Made by a program: the position numbers and the translations under genes | From: Bacteroidota bacterium | Lineage (GTDB): Bacteria > Bacteroidota > Ignavibacteria > Ignavibacteriales > Melioribacteraceae | Length of the DNA: 25,576 nt | Direction of reading: 5' to 3' | Assembly: GCA_023447335.1 (NCBI GenBank) | Contig: JAEXOD010000112.1 | Location: 1-25,576, forward strand | Part shown: positions 1 through 8,829 of the stretch, piece by piece | Layout: every line of letters starts with the position of its first letter | How positions within the stretch are numbered: the first letter of the stretch is position 1 | The notes under the pieces: model-generated | Databases searched by the model: none | The model's input: only the letters and a program-made list of their open reading frames with translations | What the model was told of the DNA's origin: nothing

Positions 1-49
1 CTTTAATACGTACTAAATGATTCATAATTCCTCCCCGAATTATTTGTTA

Positions 50-505
50 TTAAAAATAGTATCTTACTCCGAGCGCACCATCAACACCAAATTTTGTTGC
101 CGGTAAAAGCTTAAATACCGGAGCAACATGTAAAAATATATCGATTGGCACAGTTTGACTAACCCATTGAATACCGATAACGCCTCTTACTCCTAAACCA
201 AATTCTGCTTCTTCTTTTGAACGAATTCTAATACAAAACCCGTAGAAGACCGGAAACTTTTCACTTGCTTTAATTAAATCATGATTATGATATAAATAGT
301 CAATATGCATTGCAAAAGAATTATCACCGCCAAAAACTCCGACACCTAAACCGACTTCAACAGCATTTATTGAATTTAAGTAATATTTACCGTTTATTCC
401 CGAAGGATCACCTCCCATAATACCCAAACCAAACGAGCGTGTTTGTGCCGTTAAAATACCTGAAATCAAAACAAAACAAAAAACAACTATCAATCTTTTT
501 TTCAT
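50..505 (-). CDS. Small outer-membrane beta-barrel-like protein, 151 aa
   Basis: An exported protein of unknown function. Residues 1-20 form a signal peptide (MKKR, a hydrophobic stretch, then TAQ). The mature part is rich in alternating Gly and aromatic residues, and it ends in an aromatic residue (VRYYF), as outer-membrane beta-barrels do. The stretch LGIMGGDPSGINGKYYLNS resembles small barrel proteins from Bacteroidota and relatives that carry a GxPTGxSxK-type segment near the N-terminus. That comparison is from memory, not a search. At about 150 residues it could form six to eight strands. It diverges from the GlmU-like gene across a 116 bp gap. Start: ATG at 505, with a possible GGAA about 13 nt upstream. 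It appears to be a single-gene unit. The barrel fold is an inference from composition. Confidence 0.75.
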   Translation of the reverse strand: MKKRLIVVFCFVLISGILTAQTRSFGLGIMGGDPSGINGKYYLNSINAVEVGLGVGVFGGDNSFAMHIDYLYHNHDLIKASEKFPVFYGFCIRIRSKEEAEFGLGVRGVIGIQWVSQTVPIDIFLHVAPVFKLLPATKFGVDGALGVRYYF

Positions 506-621
506 TCTTGCATTATTTCCTTATTTTAATTATGCAATTTAATTTTTTTTTAGCAAATATTAAATGTAATAAGTAATTTAAAGTTTATTTTATTTAATAA
601 TTTAATTTTATAGGGGCTTAA

Positions 622-2124
622 ATGAGCAATAACGAAGTTGTAAATAGCTTAATAAAAGAATATTCAAGCAGCATTAATTATGGCTGCAAAGAAACCGCTA
701 TTATTTTGGCAGCCGGCCACGGTAAAAGAATTAAATCTCACACTTCAAAAATGTTACATAAAATTTGGGGTATTCCAACCGTTCAGCGTGTAGCAGACGC
801 ATGTGTTAACGCTCTTGATAATGTTAATCTGGTTTTAGTTGTCGGTATTAAAGCAGAAGACGTTATTAAAGTTATTGGCAAAAAAGATAACACGGTTTTT
901 GCACACCAATCTGAACAACTAGGAACCGGTCACGCTGTTCAAGTAGGTTTGGAAACCATCGATCAATCTAAATATGACGGCATCGTATATGTATATGCCG
1001 GAGATATGGGATTATTGGATGACAAAACCGTTAAAATGTTTGCAGATAAATTTAAAGAATCAAAATCTGATATGATGGTTTTAACCGGTTTATATGAGGG
1101 TAAAGCTGAAGAAAATAGTTATGGTAGAATTGTTCGCGTAAAAAATACCGATATTAACGGTAACAGTTCTGGTGAAGATTTTGGAAAAGTAATCGAAATT
1201 ATTGAACATAAAGATATTTTGAAACTCCCTTCAGATAAACCTTATTTACTTAATTTTCACGGTAAAACCTACTCATATTCTAAAGATGATTTAATAAACA
1301 ATAACGAATTTAATAGCGGAGTTTACGCATTTAAATATAATTACTTATCAAAATTAATTTATGATATTAAGAATAATAATGCTCAAAAAGAAATTTATAT
1401 TACAGATTTAATTTCTATTTTCAATCAAAACGGACTAACCGTTTCTGCTGTTAGCCCCAAAGAGCAGCATGTTATTATGGGATTTAATAATAAATCCGTC
1501 TTGAAAGAAATGGAATCAATTGCACGTTCAATTGCTTACAATAAAATTAAAGACATTGTAGAGGTAGATGACCCGGACGATTTTTTTATACATGATACCG
1601 TTATTGAACAAATTATTGAAATGGATGCCAAAGGAATTCCACTAGATATTAGAATTGGTAAGGGTGTTTATATCGGTAAAGGAGTAAAATTAAACTACAA
1701 CCTAAATATAGCCAAAAACACTTTTATTGAAGGAAACGTAATTTTTGGTGAAAATGTTAAAATTTGGGAAAATGTACATTTAAGCACTTTTACTCATCAA
1801 GAATTTGTTATTGGTAATGATGTTGAAATTTTGTGGAACAATATCATTAAAGGTAAAATTAAAATCGGCAATAACTGTAGAATAGAATCTAGTGTTAACA
1901 TGACCGGAAGCGATGAAAATCCTTTAATTATAGGTAACAATGTAACAATAAAAGGAACTTCTTATATTTTCGGTTCAGTTATTGACGATGATATTTTTAT
2001 AGAACATAGTGTAATAATTAAAAAGAAAGTTGATAGAGTATTAAAAAAAGACGGAACGGTGTTACCCGTTATGTTTTATTTACCTATGCCAAAAGGTATA
2101 GATGCAATCTCTCCGCTTAAGTAA
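622..2124 (+). CDS. GlmU-like nucleotidyltransferase with left-handed beta-helix C-terminus
   Basis: The N-terminal half (residues about 25-290) is a GlmU-type sugar-phosphate nucleotidyltransferase. The signature loop LAAGHGKRIKSHTSKMLHK (29-47) keeps the R36 and K43 equivalents of GlmU. It is followed by EQLGTGHAVQ (99-107), GD at 127-128 for the metal site, YGRIVR and FNSGVYAF with metal-ligand-like N231. NNNAQKEIYITDLI (251-264) matches the GlmU stretch NNNAQ.EYYITD. The C-terminal part (about 343-470) has hexapeptide repeats (IGKGVY, IGNDVE, IGNNCR, IGNNVT) that form a left-handed beta-helix. The acetyltransferase signature of bifunctional GlmU (GHLTYLGD, NYDG) is not visible. The protein may therefore be a uridylyltransferase only, or may use another sugar phosphate. 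It is 500 aa against about 455 for E. coli GlmU, with an insertion near 200-228. Start: ATG with GGGG 8 nt upstream. Confidence 0.88.
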   Translation: MSNNEVVNSLIKEYSSSINYGCKETAIILAAGHGKRIKSHTSKMLHKIWGIPTVQRVADACVNALDNVNLVLVVGIKAEDVIKVIGKKDNTVFAHQSEQLGTGHAVQVGLETIDQSKYDGIVYVYAGDMGLLDDKTVKMFADKFKESKSDMMVLTGLYEGKAEENSYGRIVRVKNTDINGNSSGEDFGKVIEIIEHKDILKLPSDKPYLLNFHGKTYSYSKDDLINNNEFNSGVYAFKYNYLSKLIYDIKNNNAQKEIYITDLISIFNQNGLTVSAVSPKEQHVIMGFNNKSVLKEMESIARSIAYNKIKDIVEVDDPDDFFIHDTVIEQIIEMDAKGIPLDIRIGKGVYIGKGVKLNYNLNIAKNTFIEGNVIFGENVKIWENVHLSTFTHQEFVIGNDVEILWNNIIKGKIKIGNNCRIESSVNMTGSDENPLIIGNNVTIKGTSYIFGSVIDDDIFIEHSVIIKKKVDRVLKKDGTVLPVMFYLPMPKGIDAISPLK

Positions 2125-2168
2125 AAACGGATTTGTTTTAATAATTTTTGATGCTCATATTTAATTTT

Positions 2169-2217
2169 AACTTGTGGCTCGTAATTACGTTTATAATTGT
2201 TTTTTGAGTCACAAGTT
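2169..2217 (+). other. 12-bp stem-loop between the GlmU-like and GH13 genes
   Basis: AACTTGTGGCTC (2169-2180) pairs with GAGTCACAAGTT (2206-2217) over 12 positions with one G-U pair. The 25-nt loop contains a nested AATTA/TAATT stem. There is no T-tract after the stem on either strand, so it is not a standard intrinsic terminator. It lies 45 nt after the GlmU-like stop and about 107 nt before the GH13 start. It could stabilise the 3' end of the first transcript or act in the 5' leader of the second. Its function is unknown. Confidence 0.5.
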
Positions 2218-2324
2218 ACCAAAATCTTAAGCTATTAAAAGCTAAAACACTCATCCTTTATCATTTAACCTTATTGTAATTTTTTGTATATTTAAAAATT
2301 GAACAAAATTAAATCGGTATAAAA

Positions 2325-4145
2325 ATGAAGAAAAACTTATTATTATTTTTTATTTTATTATTTAGTACAACTCTTACCGCTCAAAATCAAATTCAAAATA
2401 TTGAACCCCCGTTTTGGTTTACCGGTATGGAATATCAGGATTTACAAATAATGTTACACGGTAACAAAATTGCCGATTTTACACCTTATTTAGAGTATGA
2501 TGGGGTTAAAATTACCGGAATTGATACTACCGACAATAAAAATTATTTATTTATTAACCTCAAAATAGAAAAATCGGCAAAACCCGGTTTAATGTTGTTT
2601 TCGTTTACCAAAGGAAAAAAATCATTTAAATTTAGTTATGAATTGCGAGCAAAAAAGAAAGATTACAAAAGACTAGAAATTAATACTGCAGATGTAATTT
2701 ATTTAATTACGCCTGATAGATTTGCAAACGGAAATAAAAACAACGACAGCGTTAAAGGTTATTTTCAAAAAGCAGACAGAAGTGATGTGAGATTTAGACA
2801 CGGAGGAGATATTGCCGGTATTTTAAACAAGTTAGACTATATAAAAGATATGGGCTTTACTGCAATATGGTCTATGCCGATGTTACAAAGCAACATGCCA
2901 ATTTACTCTTATCACGGGTACTCTATAACCGATTTTTACAATATTGATTTAAGATACGGAACAAATGACGAATATTTAAATCTAATTAACGAAAGCCACA
3001 AGCGTGGTATTGCGGTAATTAAAGACATGGTATTTAATCAATTCGGTGACGGGCATTTTTGGACCAAAGATAAACCTGATAAAAATTGGGTTCATGTTTG
3101 GGATGAATTTACTTATAGCAATTTTAACGGGACGGTAATTCCGGATAGATACGCCAGCAACTATGACAGAGATAGAATGAACAAAGGTTGGTTCGATAAA
3201 TGGATGCCTGATTTAAACCAAGAAAATCCTTTAGTTGCTAAATACTTAATTCAAACTACCTTATGGTGGGTTGAATACGCCGGTTTAGACGGAATTCGTA
3301 TGGATACTTATCAATACAATTATAAAGATTTTATGAATAATTGGCTAAAAATAATTAAAACCGAATACCCCGATTTGTTTATAGTCGGTGAAGTATGGAT
3401 GAATGATCCCGAAATTATTTCTTATTGGAAAAAAGGGAACATTAATCGTGACGGATTTAGCTCTGAATTAGAATATATAACAGATTTCCCAATACAAACT
3501 TCGTTAAACCATGTGTTTTCTGATTACAGAGGGATTTACGAATTGTATAATACCGTTGCCCGAGACTATTTATACGATAATCCCAACACAAATATGATAT
3601 TTGCAGATAACCATGATGTTACAAGAATATTTACATTTTGCAAAAACGATATAAATAAGTATAAACAAGTTGTTACGTTCTTACTTACTGCAAGAGGTCT
3701 TCCACAAATTTATTACGGAACAGAAATTTTAATGACCGGTGACCATCATGAAGTATTACGTGCGGATTACCCCGGCGGATGGGAAGAAGATTCTGTAAAT
3801 GCATTTACAAAAGAAGGTAGAACAAATTTGCAGAACGATGCATTTAATTATATTACTAAATTATTAAACTGGCGCAAAAATACTCCGGTTATTCATAACG
3901 GAAAAACTTTGCACTTTTTACCGTATAAAGATACATATGTTTACTTTAGATATGATGATAAAAACTGCGTTATGGTAGCAATGAATAACGGAAAAGAACC
4001 CGTAACTTTAGAATATAATAGGCATTCCGAAATATTAAACAATTACAAGTCAGGAAAAGAAATTATAACAGATAAGCATGTATCAAACTTAAAAGAAGTT
4101 ATTGTTCCGGCTCAAAGTTCGGTTATTGTAGAACTTTACAAATAA
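2325..4145 (+). CDS. Exported GH13 alpha-amylase family enzyme (cyclomaltodextrinase/neopullulanase type)
   Basis: Predicted to hydrolyse alpha-1,4 (and possibly alpha-1,6) glucans or cyclodextrins in the periplasm. Residues 1-19 are a signal peptide ending TLTAQ. Residues about 22-112 match the N-terminal beta-domain of cyclomaltodextrinases and SusA-type enzymes (EPPFWFTGM, LQIMLHG). The (beta/alpha)8 barrel follows, with the catalytic triad intact: D327 in GIRMDTYQ, E356 in VGEVW and D431 in DNHD. Conserved region I reads DMVFNQFG. The usual His after Asn is Gln239, which is unusual because that His normally contacts the -1 sugar. RHGGDIAGI and QIYYGTEI are also typical of the family. The C-terminal beta domain covers about 520-606. 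The length of 606 aa fits SusA-like enzymes. No SusC/SusD-type genes lie nearby, so it stands alone. Start: ATG at 2325 with the signal peptide directly after it. The Shine-Dalgarno sequence is weak. Confidence 0.93.
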   Translation: MKKNLLLFFILLFSTTLTAQNQIQNIEPPFWFTGMEYQDLQIMLHGNKIADFTPYLEYDGVKITGIDTTDNKNYLFINLKIEKSAKPGLMLFSFTKGKKSFKFSYELRAKKKDYKRLEINTADVIYLITPDRFANGNKNNDSVKGYFQKADRSDVRFRHGGDIAGILNKLDYIKDMGFTAIWSMPMLQSNMPIYSYHGYSITDFYNIDLRYGTNDEYLNLINESHKRGIAVIKDMVFNQFGDGHFWTKDKPDKNWVHVWDEFTYSNFNGTVIPDRYASNYDRDRMNKGWFDKWMPDLNQENPLVAKYLIQTTLWWVEYAGLDGIRMDTYQYNYKDFMNNWLKIIKTEYPDLFIVGEVWMNDPEIISYWKKGNINRDGFSSELEYITDFPIQTSLNHVFSDYRGIYELYNTVARDYLYDNPNTNMIFADNHDVTRIFTFCKNDINKYKQVVTFLLTARGLPQIYYGTEILMTGDHHEVLRADYPGGWEEDSVNAFTKEGRTNLQNDAFNYITKLLNWRKNTPVIHNGKTLHFLPYKDTYVYFRYDDKNCVMVAMNNGKEPVTLEYNRHSEILNNYKSGKEIITDKHVSNLKEVIVPAQSSVIVELYK

Positions 4146-4213
4146 AGCGGATAATAATTCTTTATTGATAATACTATTTGGATTGGGCAACGGAGGTTTA
4201 GATGTTGATAAAA

Positions 4214-6160
4214 CTATATTTCAATTTTAAACGATGTACCTTTATTAACTTCACTTGCAATAGATATTCTAGAATTATGTAAATTGACCAATTCTTTAAC
4301 AATTTGCAAACCCAATCCTATTCCTCTTTCTTTATCAGTACCTAAAGAAGTAAAAGACTTATCTTTATTTATAATAAGATCGATCGTATCTTTAGACATT
4401 CCCATACCAAAATCTTGTACTTCTAGCACAGCACTTTTTTTATTAATTCTTGCCGATAGAATTATTTTATTATTCTTTGATGAAAACTTTACGGCATTTG
4501 TAACTAAATTACCCAAAATAGTTTCGGTTACAAATTTATCAGCTAAAATACTAAGGTTTTCCGGTACGTCAACAATAATTTCGATAGATTTCTTCTTTGC
4601 TAAAAATTTATAACTTTCAGCAATGTTTTCCAAAAGCTCTTTAGCATTTAATTCACTTTTATTAATTTTTATTCCTTCTCGTTGCGATCTAGCCCAATTT
4701 AATAAATTTCCAATCATTAATTGAATATTTTTAGAAGCATCTGCTATGCTATCTACTAATTCTTTTTTGTCTTCTTCGGCAATATCGTTATAATCAGTTC
4801 TTAAAAACTCCGAAACGGAAGAAATTGCACCTACAGGATTATTTAGATCGTGAGCTATTATAGAAAATAACTTGTTTTTTGATTCGATTTCTTTACTTAG
4901 CTTTCTATTTAAATCCCTTAGTAACTTATACCTAGAAATTCCCAAAAACAACAATAATGCAATTAAGAAAGCAACCACTCCGACAAACCTAATTTTCGTT
5001 CTTTCCGAATCAATTTCTTTTTTGAGAATAGTATTTTCAGACTCTTTTAATTGAACGAGATACGCTGATTGTAAATCTGCAATTTTATTTACACTTCCCG
5101 AGCTATAAATACTATCTTTTAACGCTAAATAGTCGTCTGTATATTTTAAGGCAAGTTTATAGTCTCCTTCCTTAATGGCAATTTCTTTTAATAACCGGTA
5201 AGAATCCGCAAGCATATTAATAATGCCTGCATTTCCTGCCTCCGTGCTCGCTATTTCCAAAATTTTCTTTGCTTCCGTAATATTATTTATTTTTAATAAT
5301 ATTTTAGCCCTATCATTATAACTTGATATTATTTGTGGAATTGAGTTTATTTTTAAGGATAAATCTAACGCCTTTTGATTATATAATAAAGCATCATAAG
5401 GTTTATTCATCATAAAATAGATATTAGAATAACCTAAATTCGCATAAATTAACCCTTTATGATAATTTGTTAACCTACTATATTGTTCAGATTCTTTGTA
5501 AACTTCTAATGCTTTGGCAAAATCTTTTTTTGCTTCGTAAACAGAAGCTATCCCGGTTAACGATTTTCCGATTCCTCTGTTATCTTTTATTTTTTTTCTA
5601 ATTTCTACTGATTTACTGTAATAAAATAACGCTTTATCGTAATCTTGTTGATTAAAATATACTTGCCCAATATCGTTAAAACTATATGCAAGCCCTATTT
5701 TATCATCTAATTTAACAAACAGTTTATTTGATTGGAAAAATTTTTCTAAAGCTAAAGAATAAAGAGAGCTTTGCAAATAATAATCGCCAAGATTATTTAG
5801 CGAATATGCAAGTTGAACACTATCTTTAGTTTTGGTAGCTTCAAACAATCCTTTTTGATAAAAATAATAAGAAGAATCTAGTTCCCCTAGATGGCTATAA
5901 ACCACACCTATAAAATTATAAAGTTTACTTTTCGATATTGCAAGTTCATATTTATCTATTTTATTTATCGCCGTAAATCCATATTTTAGAGATAATTTTG
6001 GAAAAACATTTCTATTTTCCCAGCATAATTCTGTAAGTATTCTCACTTTTTCTGTTTCACTTTTACCTTTAAGTAGATAAAGAACCGAATCTACCTTATC
6101 GGCTTTGTAAAATACAAAAGGTATTAACAAAAAGAAATAAATGAGTTTTGTCTTCATCAT
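4214..6160 (-). CDS. TPR-containing sensor histidine kinase
   Basis: A membrane-bound two-component sensor. Residues 1-19 form a signal peptide. Tetratricopeptide repeats span about 70-350 in the periplasm, with typical YYFYQKGL, SLNNLGDYY and SFNDIGQVY helices. A single transmembrane helix covers about 390-410. The DHp domain has the H-box SIIAHDLNNPVG with phospho-acceptor H437. The HATPase_c domain has NLVTNAVKFSS (N box), DFGMGMS (G1) and GIGLGLQIV (G2). The protein ends just after the ATPase domain, with no receiver domain. TPR kinases of this layout are common in Bacteroidota. The periplasmic TPR part presumably binds a protein or peptide signal. It is the last gene of a six-gene minus-strand run, 67 nt behind another kinase. 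Two adjacent ATG codons (6160 and 6157) are possible starts. No response regulator is encoded within the window. Confidence 0.92.
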   Translation of the reverse strand: MMKTKLIYFFLLIPFVFYKADKVDSVLYLLKGKSETEKVRILTELCWENRNVFPKLSLKYGFTAINKIDKYELAISKSKLYNFIGVVYSHLGELDSSYYFYQKGLFEATKTKDSVQLAYSLNNLGDYYLQSSLYSLALEKFFQSNKLFVKLDDKIGLAYSFNDIGQVYFNQQDYDKALFYYSKSVEIRKKIKDNRGIGKSLTGIASVYEAKKDFAKALEVYKESEQYSRLTNYHKGLIYANLGYSNIYFMMNKPYDALLYNQKALDLSLKINSIPQIISSYNDRAKILLKINNITEAKKILEIASTEAGNAGIINMLADSYRLLKEIAIKEGDYKLALKYTDDYLALKDSIYSSGSVNKIADLQSAYLVQLKESENTILKKEIDSERTKIRFVGVVAFLIALLLFLGISRYKLLRDLNRKLSKEIESKNKLFSIIAHDLNNPVGAISSVSEFLRTDYNDIAEEDKKELVDSIADASKNIQLMIGNLLNWARSQREGIKINKSELNAKELLENIAESYKFLAKKKSIEIIVDVPENLSILADKFVTETILGNLVTNAVKFSSKNNKIILSARINKKSAVLEVQDFGMGMSKDTIDLIINKDKSFTSLGTDKERGIGLGLQIVKELVNLHNSRISIASEVNKGTSFKIEI

Positions 6161-6227
6161 AATAAATTATTAAATTATATATGCATTATCGAATATAATA
6201 TTAAAATATTAATAAGCAAAGTAAATA

Positions 6228-8159
6228 TTATTTATCTTTTACCGGCAGAGAAAACATAAAAGTAGTTCCGATTCCGACATGGCTTTCTACCCAAATTTTA
6301 CCGTTATGTTTATCAATAATATCTTTGCATAAAATTAAACCAAGTCCTATTCCGACTTCATTACTGGTACCAAGTGATGATAGATTTACTTCGGTAAATA
6401 ACTTGCTTAGTTTTTCCTCTTCAATACCAACACCGCTATCAAATACACTAATAATAATTTCATCTTCATATTGTTTTGAACTTATTATAATTAAACCGCC
6501 GGATTTTGTAAATTTTATACTATTATTAATTAAATTTCTCAAAACTAATAAAATCATATTGCTATCGGCATTAATTTCTAAGCTTTTATCTATATCGTTT
6601 TTATAGACAATATTTTTACTATCTAAGTGTAACTGATATAAATTAAATACCGATTCAACCATCTTATATAAATTGAGCGATTTAATATTTAGCTCATATT
6701 TTTGAGTCTGTAATTTTGCCCAATTTAGCAAATCCTCCAGCAATAAAAATTGTTTATTTAAACTTTCGTTTAATTCAACAGCCATATTTTTGGCTTCTTG
6801 TATATCAATTTTTCCCAATTGTGTAGCTAATAAGTCAGAAAGCCCCAAAAATCCTTGAAAAGGACTTCGTAAATCATGTGCTATAATAGATAAGAATCTA
6901 TCTTTAGTTCTATTTAACTCGGTTAGGTATTCTTCCGATTTTTTTAATCTATCTTCTGCAAGCTTTTTAGTAGTTATATCATGTGCCGCATAGATGCACA
7001 AATTATCTATCATATAAGTTATTCTAGCTTCAAACCATACTTGCGAACCGTCAATATCCAGTGGATACTCAATTACTACAGAAGTTTTTTCCGAAATGGC
7101 TTTTTTAATTGCATCAAAAAAGAATTGTGCTGTTTTTGAATCAAAAACCTCAAATAGAGATTTTCCAATCATTTCCTCATATGGTTTAAAAAGTAAGTTT
7201 CTTCCGCTTGGAGAAATTTTTTTATAAACCCCTTTATCATCAAATACTAAAACTATTTCATTTAGACTAATAAACAAAGCGTTCAGTTCACGTTCGTTGT
7301 GACGTATTTTCAGTATAGCTTTAGTCAAAAACCAAATTAACAAACTTATTACAAAAGCCGAAAAATAAAGCAAAATCATCAATATATTGTTTTTATTACT
7401 ATATTTTTCCCATCCTTCAATAGGAACACCCGATAATATCCAATTGCCGGTAGGTAAAACAATTTCAATATTTACGGGTTTCTTTTTAAACACTGTGGAA
7501 TCACCCCAAAAGAACTCACCGTTTACTCCGTCACCGTCAACACCTCTTAAACAAAATTTAAAATCACCGTACGTTTCATTTAACTTTGCTTCATTTAATA
7601 ATTTATCTTTATATATTACAATATCACAAACACCCCAAAATTTTGATGTATCTACCGCATTTCTAATAAAAATCGGGGTATAACTAATAAAAGCCACTCC
7701 TCCTTCAACAAGTTCTACCGGACCGGCTACAAATGTTTGATGAGTTTTAATAGTTTCTTCAACAATTTTTTTTCGAGCAGGATGAGCAAGTAAATTAACT
7801 CCTATTGCTGCTTCGTGCCCTTTTAGCGGATGAATAGCTCCTATAATACAATTTTCGGAAAGAGCCATTGTACTAATAACAGTATCTTTTTGGATTAACT
7901 CGTCAGCCAAACTATAAAATTCATCTAATGTTATATTTCCGTTAACCGCTATGTAGGCAGCAATCCCTTTTGTATAATAGATCCTCGAATAAAGAGCTTT
8001 TTCTAATCCGGCTTTTTTATTAATCATAATTTCTAAAAGAATTTCCCTCACCTCTTTTTCATTTTTTTCTTTAGTAAATTCGGTATATTTCAAAATAATA
8101 CCGACCATTATTAATAAAGAAACGGAAGCTAACAAAATAGGTAAGTTTAATTTTTTCAT
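6228..8159 (-). CDS. CHASE-PAS sensor histidine kinase
   Basis: A membrane sensor kinase of 643 aa. TM1 is at about 4-24. An extracytoplasmic CHASE domain spans about 44-235 (GLEKALYSRIYYTKGIAAY, then GHEAAIGVNLLAHPAR and FVAGPVELVEGGVAFISYTP), a family known to bind small ligands such as cytokinin-like molecules in other kinases. TM2 is at about 258-282 and a PAS domain at about 292-398 (FDDKGVYKKISPSG, ending AAHDITTKK). The H-box SIIAHDLRSPFQG carries H428. The ATPase motifs are INNSIKFTKSGG, FDSGVGIEEE and GIGLGLILCK. The reading frame can be extended one codon to a TTG at 8162, but the ATG at 8159 is preferred. It begins 12 nt after the upstream membrane-protein gene, so the two are probably co-transcribed. 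The ligand is unknown and no receiver domain is present. Confidence 0.92.
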   Translation of the reverse strand: MKKLNLPILLASVSLLIMVGIILKYTEFTKEKNEKEVREILLEIMINKKAGLEKALYSRIYYTKGIAAYIAVNGNITLDEFYSLADELIQKDTVISTMALSENCIIGAIHPLKGHEAAIGVNLLAHPARKKIVEETIKTHQTFVAGPVELVEGGVAFISYTPIFIRNAVDTSKFWGVCDIVIYKDKLLNEAKLNETYGDFKFCLRGVDGDGVNGEFFWGDSTVFKKKPVNIEIVLPTGNWILSGVPIEGWEKYSNKNNILMILLYFSAFVISLLIWFLTKAILKIRHNERELNALFISLNEIVLVFDDKGVYKKISPSGRNLLFKPYEEMIGKSLFEVFDSKTAQFFFDAIKKAISEKTSVVIEYPLDIDGSQVWFEARITYMIDNLCIYAAHDITTKKLAEDRLKKSEEYLTELNRTKDRFLSIIAHDLRSPFQGFLGLSDLLATQLGKIDIQEAKNMAVELNESLNKQFLLLEDLLNWAKLQTQKYELNIKSLNLYKMVESVFNLYQLHLDSKNIVYKNDIDKSLEINADSNMILLVLRNLINNSIKFTKSGGLIIISSKQYEDEIIISVFDSGVGIEEEKLSKLFTEVNLSSLGTSNEVGIGLGLILCKDIIDKHNGKIWVESHVGIGTTFMFSLPVKDK

Positions 8160-8171
8160 CAATTCTAATTT

Positions 8172-8813
8172 TTATTTATAACTGAAAACAGTAATTAAAA
8201 TAACAATAATTGTAATCGGAATAGAAATTAATACATAAAAAACCAATCTGCCTTGTTTTGAAGCAAAGTTAATTGTACTACCAGCTCCGAATGGCTTATC
8301 AACAATTGCTCTTTTATCATTCTCGTTATAATAAAACAATCCGTGTTTTATAGTATTTATAAATGTTAAATTTGTGTAACCTTCACTTAACATATGATAC
8401 CTTATAACAAAAATAATAAACAGGAAGAATAAAACAAATAAAAAAACAAACGATAATAGCACAATAAAAGTTCGCAATAGCATTATTTCGCTTAAAAAGA
8501 ACAAAACCGGAGGTAAAAAAGCGATTATTATTTTACTTAAGCCAATAAATAAAAAACGTAAATTTATATATTCATTTTTTAACTCGTCGGTAATAATAAT
8601 TTTTGGTAAATTTATTTCTGCGTTATTTTTTTTGTTATTGTTTTTATACTTAAACGAAATATAAAACGCAAAACTTAACACACCATAAATAAAAAAACTA
8701 ACTATAATTGGTACAATCCCTTTATATAAAACATCCTTAATGTAAAAAAATGTTATAAATAAAGTAATCGGAATGAAATACAAAAATTCTATAAAAAGGC
8801 GGAAAATTTTCAA
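8172..8813 (-). CDS. Multi-pass membrane protein with DUF5808-like C-terminal segment
   Basis: A 213-aa integral membrane protein of unknown function. Hydrophobic segments lie at about 8-26, 32-52, 88-108, 112-138 and 190-210. A hydrophilic loop with Asn/Lys-rich sequence (about 55-70) separates the first pair from the rest. The segment GLFYYNENDKRAIVDKPFG (about 157-175), followed by STINFA, resembles the short YYNPxDPRxFVPKRxGxGxTxNF motif of DUF5808, often seen at the C-terminus of SdpI-like membrane proteins. This match is from memory and not tested. The start is unusual: the first codon is TTG (8813-8811), preceded directly by an in-frame TAA and by AGGA at good spacing. No ATG occurs in the first hundred codons. 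It sits 16 nt after the CPSGC lipoprotein gene and 12 nt before the CHASE kinase start. Confidence 0.75.
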   Translation of the reverse strand: MKIFRLFIEFLYFIPITLFITFFYIKDVLYKGIVPIIVSFFIYGVLSFAFYISFKYKNNNKKNNAEINLPKIIITDELKNEYINLRFLFIGLSKIIIAFLPPVLFFLSEIMLLRTFIVLLSFVFLFVLFFLFIIFVIRYHMLSEGYTNLTFINTIKHGLFYYNENDKRAIVDKPFGAGSTINFASKQGRLVFYVLISIPITIIVILITVFSYK

Positions 8814-8829
8814 TTAATTATCCTAAAGT

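Noticed and set aside
4141..4166. AATAAAG/CTTTATT stem at the end of the GH13 gene as a terminator
   Set aside because: Only seven AT-rich pairs with a 12-nt loop and no T-tract, which is expected by chance in this composition.
4202..4291. Mini reading frame of 29 codons with GGAGG upstream of ATG
   Set aside because: The ribosome site looks ideal, but the frame is short, lies antisense to the end of the TPR kinase gene, and the product has no protein-like features.
7387..7683. 98-codon plus-strand frame inside the CHASE kinase gene
   Set aside because: It is antisense to a well-supported CHASE domain and has low-complexity, shadow-like composition.
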